The notes beneath the pieces were generated by a model. That model did no database searches and had not been told where the DNA came from. It was given only the letters and a program-made list of their open reading frames with translations. Source: CAYXUW01 sp964468375 (lineage in GTDB: Bacteria; Planctomycetota; Phycisphaerae; Sedimentisphaerales; Anaerobacaceae). Taken from it: a stretch of DNA of 9,204 bases. The stretch is taken from assembly GCA_964468375.1 (NCBI GenBank), contig CAYXUW010000093.1, forward strand, positions 1 to 9,204, in the 5' to 3' direction. Of this stretch, positions 5,972 to 9,204 are shown in pieces; within the stretch, counting starts at the first letter, position 1, and each line of letters opens with the position of its first letter. A program made the translations under genes and the position numbers.

Positions 5972-8162
5972 ACGGCAGGGGTTTCAGCCCTTCCCACTGC
6001 ACAATCCAGCTTCCGTCATCTGGAAAACCGGGGGCGTGTTTATCCGGGGCGCCGTCCCAGCCGGCCGCCATCATCGCTGTAGCGGTCAGCAGGCCCCCAT
6101 TTCCCGGAAGATAAACGGGCAGGTCTTCATTTGCGCTTTGAAAGCAGTGGCCGTTAAGCAGATAGTGGTTATTATACTCAGGTTTATCCTGCATCAGTAT
6201 ATCGATGGCCAATTCCGGCTCGCCGACGCGTGCGGCGGTCATCGCGGCCATAGGGTAATCCCAGCCCCAGGTATGGCTCCAATCCCACGTCTCGAAGACA
6301 TTGCGAACGGTGCGACGCATAATTTCGCTGTTGGCCATTTTACCCGGCGGCAGCATTCCCAGCGCAGCCAGTAATATCGGGTGGTCTTTACGCTGCGCGG
6401 GGTCGGTGAATGTATCGGGATGCGATTGAGTGTTTACATAAAGGCCGTCTTTAACCGGCAGGGGACAAAGGTGTTCGAGGACGTCATCCCATTTGGGATT
6501 TCGCGGCAGTTCCAATCTCTGCCGCCACTTCTGGGCCGTCTCTAACCCGAACGCCCAATAGGCCAGCTCGAATGTCGGATTGCAAGTCTCTTCCGGAGGA
6601 AATATTTCTTGGGCAGGGATAAGCGGCGGGCCAAGAACATATCTTTTCTCATCTTCCCGCCATATGGGGTAAGAGGCCATAAACTCGGCTGTTTCAAAAA
6701 CGATGGCTTCATATTTTTTAAGGGTTTCGCGGTTGGGATGAGCTCTGTAACACAGCTCAGCATAGTAAATCGGATGCGGTTGCTGCCAAATCAGAAACGG
6801 GCCGATTGTCGACGGCCCTCTGCGGCCGTCAGGGCCTACCATTTTAGGCCAGCGTGCACCGGTATAGCCCTGCTGTTCGGCGATTTTTTTTGCTCTCGGC
6901 AATATCGAATCATACCACCACAAGCTTTTCTCAAGCAGGTGAGCACGTCCCCACAGAGGAAAGTGAACAGCGTGCCACCAGTGCATCTCGAGATGAAATT
7001 TACCATACCAGCTGTTAAATGTAAGCCCCGTTTCCTGCGGCGGCATAGAGCCGGCACACTGGATTGCGGTCAAATACTGGCTTAATACAATTCGCCGTTC
7101 CAGCTCGTTAGCTCTGGGGTCTTTACTTTTCGACAGGTCGATGGCACCGCCCTTACTCCAGAATTCTTTCCAGTATGCTCTGCAAGCCGATTGAGTTTTA
7201 GTAACAGTCGGTAGCTCTGTTATCGGTTTGGCAGAAAACTCGCAGACAAATTCGAGTGTATCACCGCTACCCGGATAAAGAACATAACTGTGTTTTCGCT
7301 GTTTTTTTAGTTTGCCGCCTTTTGACCAGCTCAGGGTTACGTAGTATTGCTCTGCGTCGAGGGTTCTGCAGAAGTCAGCGCGTGTTTTGCTGTTGCTGAT
7401 TAATGTCGTTTTATGCAGCTCGGGTTTGCTCCAATCCGCGGCGAGTTTGTCCGGAGAGCCGTAAGGAAACTCAAAAGCGACACCGAGCCGACCTGCATTG
7501 AGCAGGGGTGATGAGATTCGCACCGCTATCATATCCAAATCGGGATGACAGCAGGTTTGTACCACGACCGGTTTATTCTCCACTTCGAAATGGCTTGTCA
7601 ACAGTCCGTTCCATAGACTTAAGCTTTGCTCGATATTATTTAAGTCCTCAATTTCAGCTACGGAGCCATCAGACTTTTTGATTTGTAATCCGATTTGCCC
7701 AAGATGCAGGCGATGGGGATTTTCTCTGAGCCACTTCGCCGCCTCGCCTGCTCGGCCTTCGCTAAAGCGGTAGGTATATCCCACACTGCGGCCGTAAGTA
7801 TCATAGGATTTCAGCACATCTTCTATCCGGTAGTTTTTAGGGTTCGGAAAGCTGTGCCAGCCCCATTGCGATTGAGTGCACAGCGGAATACCTTTATGAT
7901 GAAACTGCGGGAAAGTTTGCAGGCCGGTAATATCCGCCGTAAAGGCGAACTCGCCGTTGCCAACGGTCAGCGGCGAAAGCGGGTCCGGTTTGTGAATAAC
8001 AGGGTTATGACGGGTTACCAGCGCATAGCGGTCAATCGGATTGTCGCCTTTGCTGTTTGCCTTATCGGCTGTTCGGCATCCGGGGAAAGAAAATAGGAGA
8101 ACAAAGATTGCTGACCAGCTTAATCCCGGCACTATACGTATAGATGTTCTCATTTTGCCCAT
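5970..8162 (-). CDS. Exported six-hairpin glycosidase-like protein (GH65/GH95-like), substrate unknown
   Basis: A protein of 730 residues from Met1 or 727 from Met4. The N-terminus has basic residues, a hydrophobic stretch and FPGC (Cys29). This may be a lipoprotein signal, but Phe and Pro before Gly-Cys are not the usual lipobox, so plain export is possible. Residues about 50-340 form a beta-rich N-terminal domain opening with PLSPLTVGNGEFAFTADITG. Residues about 350-705 look like an (alpha/alpha)6 barrel with WYGKFHLEMHWWHAVHFPLWGR (split here as 385-406), PPEETCNPTFELAYW (522-536), TWDWSHTWGWDYPMAAM (625-641) and a closing YLPGNGGLLTATAMM (684-698). These recall GH65 and GH95 enzymes. Acidic residues such as Glu392 and Glu525/Glu526 are candidate catalytic residues by position only. 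It may release arabinose or another sugar outside the cytoplasm for the nearby symporter, which is inference. Neither ATG has a good Shine-Dalgarno; see the promoter entry. The family call is moderate and no specific activity is claimed. Confidence 0.75.
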   Translation of the reverse strand: MGKMRTSIRIVPGLSWSAIFVLLFSFPGCRTADKANSKGDNPIDRYALVTRHNPVIHKPDPLSPLTVGNGEFAFTADITGLQTFPQFHHKGIPLCTQSQWGWHSFPNPKNYRIEDVLKSYDTYGRSVGYTYRFSEGRAGEAAKWLRENPHRLHLGQIGLQIKKSDGSVAEIEDLNNIEQSLSLWNGLLTSHFEVENKPVVVQTCCHPDLDMIAVRISSPLLNAGRLGVAFEFPYGSPDKLAADWSKPELHKTTLISNSKTRADFCRTLDAEQYYVTLSWSKGGKLKKQRKHSYVLYPGSGDTLEFVCEFSAKPITELPTVTKTQSACRAYWKEFWSKGGAIDLSKSKDPRANELERRIVLSQYLTAIQCAGSMPPQETGLTFNSWYGKFHLEMHWWHAVHFPLWGRAHLLEKSLWWYDSILPRAKKIAEQQGYTGARWPKMVGPDGRRGPSTIGPFLIWQQPHPIYYAELCYRAHPNRETLKKYEAIVFETAEFMASYPIWREDEKRYVLGPPLIPAQEIFPPEETCNPTFELAYWAFGLETAQKWRQRLELPRNPKWDDVLEHLCPLPVKDGLYVNTQSHPDTFTDPAQRKDHPILLAALGMLPPGKMANSEIMRRTVRNVFETWDWSHTWGWDYPMAAMTAARVGEPELAIDILMQDKPEYNNHYLLNGHCFQSANEDLPVYLPGNGGLLTATAMMAAGWDGAPDKHAPGFPDDGSWIVQWEGLKPLP

Positions 8163-8189
8163 ATTAAAATCGCCGGGTTACATGGTCAA
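8161..8189 (-). promoter_or_regulatory. Candidate promoter of the glycosidase-like gene, overlapping its first ATG
   Basis: On the minus strand TTGACC (8189-8184), 17 nt, then TAATAT (8166-8161). The -10-like box overlaps the first ATG (8162-8160), and a start point about 7 nt beyond it falls on the second ATG (8153-8151, Met4). If this promoter is used, Met1 is not transcribed as a start codon and the mRNA would be leaderless from Met4, which fits the absence of a Shine-Dalgarno. It has the same architecture as the box pair at 5953-5925. Confidence 0.4.
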
Positions 8190-8204
8190 GAATTTGTGCT
8201 TGAC
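8185..8204. promoter_or_regulatory. Inverted repeat in the divergent promoter region
   Basis: GTCAAG (8185-8190) and CTTGAC (8199-8204) are perfect 6-bp inverted arms around an 8-nt AT-rich centre, 14 bp from arm to arm. They lie in the 103-base gap between the divergently transcribed glycosidase-like and amidohydrolase genes. Each arm contains an outward TTGAC, so the repeat may simply be two back-to-back -35 boxes, or a regulator site controlling both directions. Confidence 0.35.
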
Positions 8205-8228
8205 GCAGTTAATATAATTGATTATTCC
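8200..8228 (+). promoter_or_regulatory. Weak candidate promoter for the amidohydrolase operon
   Basis: TTGACG (8200-8205), 17 nt, then TATTCC (8223-8228), giving a good -35 but only 3 of 6 at -10. Start would be near 8235 with a leader of about 30 nt. Better -10-like hexamers nearby (TATAAT at 8213, TATGAT at 8245) lack a suitably spaced -35 or would begin transcription inside the ribosome-binding site. Confidence 0.25.
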
Positions 8229-8251
8229 TAATCGGTTAAGTTAGTATGATT

Positions 8252-8258
8252 AAAGGTG
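8252..8258 (+). promoter_or_regulatory. Ribosome-binding site of the amidohydrolase gene
   Basis: AAAGGTG, 7 nt before the ATG at 8266. Good match and spacing, which supports this start codon. Confidence 0.65.
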
Positions 8259-8265
8259 CCGGAAT

Positions 8266-9048
8266 ATGATAGTTGACTGCCACACACATGTAGGATTTGA
8301 CGCGGAGGACGTTGACGCCCCCGAGCATTTGGCGGCAGTGGAGACGGTAGATGTTTGTATAGTGCTTGCTGCCGCAGAAGGCCCAAGTCAGGAGGTCAAC
8401 AAGAAACTGGCCGAGTATATCAGCAGACACAAAGCAAAAATGGTCGGCTTCGCGGTTATAGAGCCGACTAAGGATAAAATAAACGTCAAACACTTAGCTG
8501 CTTCAACAACCAAGCTGGGGCTCAAGGGCACAGTTTTATACTGTTCGAACTGCGGCTTTCATCCGGCCCACAGCAGGGCGATGAGATTTTACGAATCTGC
8601 ACAGGAGCTTGGGCTTCCTGTCTTCTTTCATAATGCAGGAACTCTCGGCCCCGATGCTGTTCTGGATTATGCCCAGCCGTATCTGCTGGACGAAGTCGCC
8701 AGAGAATTCAAAGCGCTTAAAATCGTAATCGGCACTATGGGCATGCCCTTCATCGAGCAAACCCTGTCTGTATTGGCCAAACATAAAAACGTCTATGCGG
8801 ATTTGACCATAAAGTCCAGCAATGTCTGGCAGGTTTATAACATAATGGCGGCGGCACACGAATACGGCTTAATGGACAAATTGCTGTTCGGCAGCGGATT
8901 TCCATCAGGCGAAGCCGGCCAGTGCATAGAAACTCTGCTCAGTCTCAATAAAGTTCTCGCCGATACGAACTTGCCGACGGTCCCGCGAGGCAGCATCCGA
9001 AACATCATCGAACGCAACACGCTGGAGGTCCTTGGAATAGAAAAATAA
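8266..9048 (+). CDS. Amidohydrolase-2 family protein with an altered metal site
   Basis: A 260-residue TIM-barrel protein of the amidohydrolase-2 type (Pfam PF04909, ACMSD-like), probably cytoplasmic. The start is supported by AAAGGTG and by the conserved first strand IVDCHTHVGF with metal-binding His6 and His8. His122 in VFFHNAGTLGP fits the third metal His. The next family motif, normally a His-containing VLAHLGG, reads VIGTMGM (154-160) with Thr157 at the His position. The usual C-terminal GSDFP reads GSGFP (209-213), replacing the Asp ligand with Gly211. YADLTIKSS (177-185) fits the expected strand before it. Family members hydrolyse or decarboxylate small carboxylic or cyclic substrates. 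With two sites changed, this protein may use another mechanism or be inactive. Its TAA abuts the ATG of an NSS transporter, so the two are probably co-translated and may act on the same small molecule. The family is clear and the substrate unknown. Confidence 0.85.
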   Translation: MIVDCHTHVGFDAEDVDAPEHLAAVETVDVCIVLAAAEGPSQEVNKKLAEYISRHKAKMVGFAVIEPTKDKINVKHLAASTTKLGLKGTVLYCSNCGFHPAHSRAMRFYESAQELGLPVFFHNAGTLGPDAVLDYAQPYLLDEVAREFKALKIVIGTMGMPFIEQTLSVLAKHKNVYADLTIKSSNVWQVYNIMAAAHEYGLMDKLLFGSGFPSGEAGQCIETLLSLNKVLADTNLPTVPRGSIRNIIERNTLEVLGIEK

Positions 9049-9204
9049 ATGGCCGAGCTTCTGGAAGAACAACGCGAAAGCTGGGGGACGCGGGGTGGAT
9101 TTATACTCGCAGCGGTCGGCTCTGCGGTTGGCTTGGGCAATCTTTGGGGGTTTCCCTTTAAAGTTTATGACAGCGGCGGTGCGGCGTTTCTTATTCCATA
9201 TGTC
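9049..9204 (+). CDS. Sodium:neurotransmitter symporter (NSS/SNF) family transporter, N-terminal part only
   Basis: The ATG directly follows the amidohydrolase stop (TAAATG) and 52 codons are open to the right edge. The sequence ends in SGGAAFLIPYV and contains AAVGSAVGLGNLWGFP (21-36), the unwound first helix of the NSS family (Pfam PF00209, LeuT type). Arg9 and Trp12 in RESW match LeuT Arg5 and Trp8 of the cytoplasmic gate, and Asn31 corresponds to the sodium-site Asn27. The LeuT outer-gate Arg30 position is Gly34 here (WGFP instead of WRFP), with Lys38 four residues later. Family members import amino acids or amines with Na+ across the inner membrane. A start inside or near the preceding gene implies translational coupling, with GGAGG at 9024-9028 a distant possible Shine-Dalgarno. 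The substrate cannot be told from this fragment. Confidence 0.85.
   Translation, partial: MAELLEEQRESWGTRGGFILAAVGSAVGLGNLWGFPFKVYDSGGAAFLIPYV

Noticed and set aside
6609..7085. Plus-strand open frame of about 158 codons inside the glycosidase-like gene
   Set aside because: It is the complement of a well-conserved barrel region of the minus-strand protein and has no recognisable features.
8236..8493. Minus-strand open frame across the start of the amidohydrolase
   Set aside because: It overlaps the HxH-containing start of a clear plus-strand gene and has no domain or ribosome-binding site.
1..9204. CRISPR array, insertion sequence, tRNA, rRNA or phage module
   Set aside because: No regularly spaced repeats, transposase-like or integrase-like proteins, terminal inverted repeats or recognisable RNA genes were seen on either strand.

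Overview
The window looks like ordinary chromosome from a free-living, sugar-degrading Gram-negative bacterium. My best guess is the Planctomycetota (PVC) superphylum, perhaps a Phycisphaerae or Sedimentisphaerales relative. The reasons are an SGLT-type sodium/sugar symporter as the sugar importer, a COG2407-type isomerase beside araB and araD, an exported Cys-containing glycosidase-like protein, a double zf-TFIIB protein, and mid-range GC. There are no SusC/SusD genes as expected for Bacteroidota. The taxonomic call is inference from gene content. I see no tRNA, rRNA, CRISPR array, insertion sequence or phage gene, and coding density is very high, with no gene-free stretch above about 110 bases.

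Layout: the minus strand from about 5.4 kb down to the left edge is a compact L-arabinose operon, transcribed right to left. Its order is sodium/sugar symporter, ribulokinase (araB), L-ribulose-5-phosphate 4-epimerase (araD), and an L-fucose isomerase-family protein cut by the left edge. The genes are 4 nt apart, overlap by 8 nt, and are 18 nt apart. The set gives a complete import-to-xylulose-5-phosphate route if the last gene acts as the L-arabinose isomerase. No classical AraA is visible. Upstream on the same strand lie a small two-domain zinc-ribbon (zf-TFIIB) protein and a 727-730 residue exported protein resembling the (alpha/alpha)6 glycosidases (GH65/GH95-like). The latter could release sugar outside the cytoplasm for the transporter.

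At about 8.2 kb a 103-base divergent intergenic region holds an inverted repeat whose arms form two outward-facing TTGAC -35-like boxes. To its right on the plus strand are a 260-residue amidohydrolase-2 family protein lacking two of the usual metal-site residues and, directly at its stop codon (TAAATG), the first 52 codons of a sodium:neurotransmitter symporter family transporter cut by the right edge.

The most notable points are the apparent replacement of AraA by a fucose-isomerase-family protein, the degenerate metal site of the amidohydrolase, loss of the conserved outer-gate Arg in the NSS transporter, a predicted promoter that would make the glycosidase mRNA leaderless, and an unassigned glycosidase-like family. 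I do not see a convincing wholly new system here.
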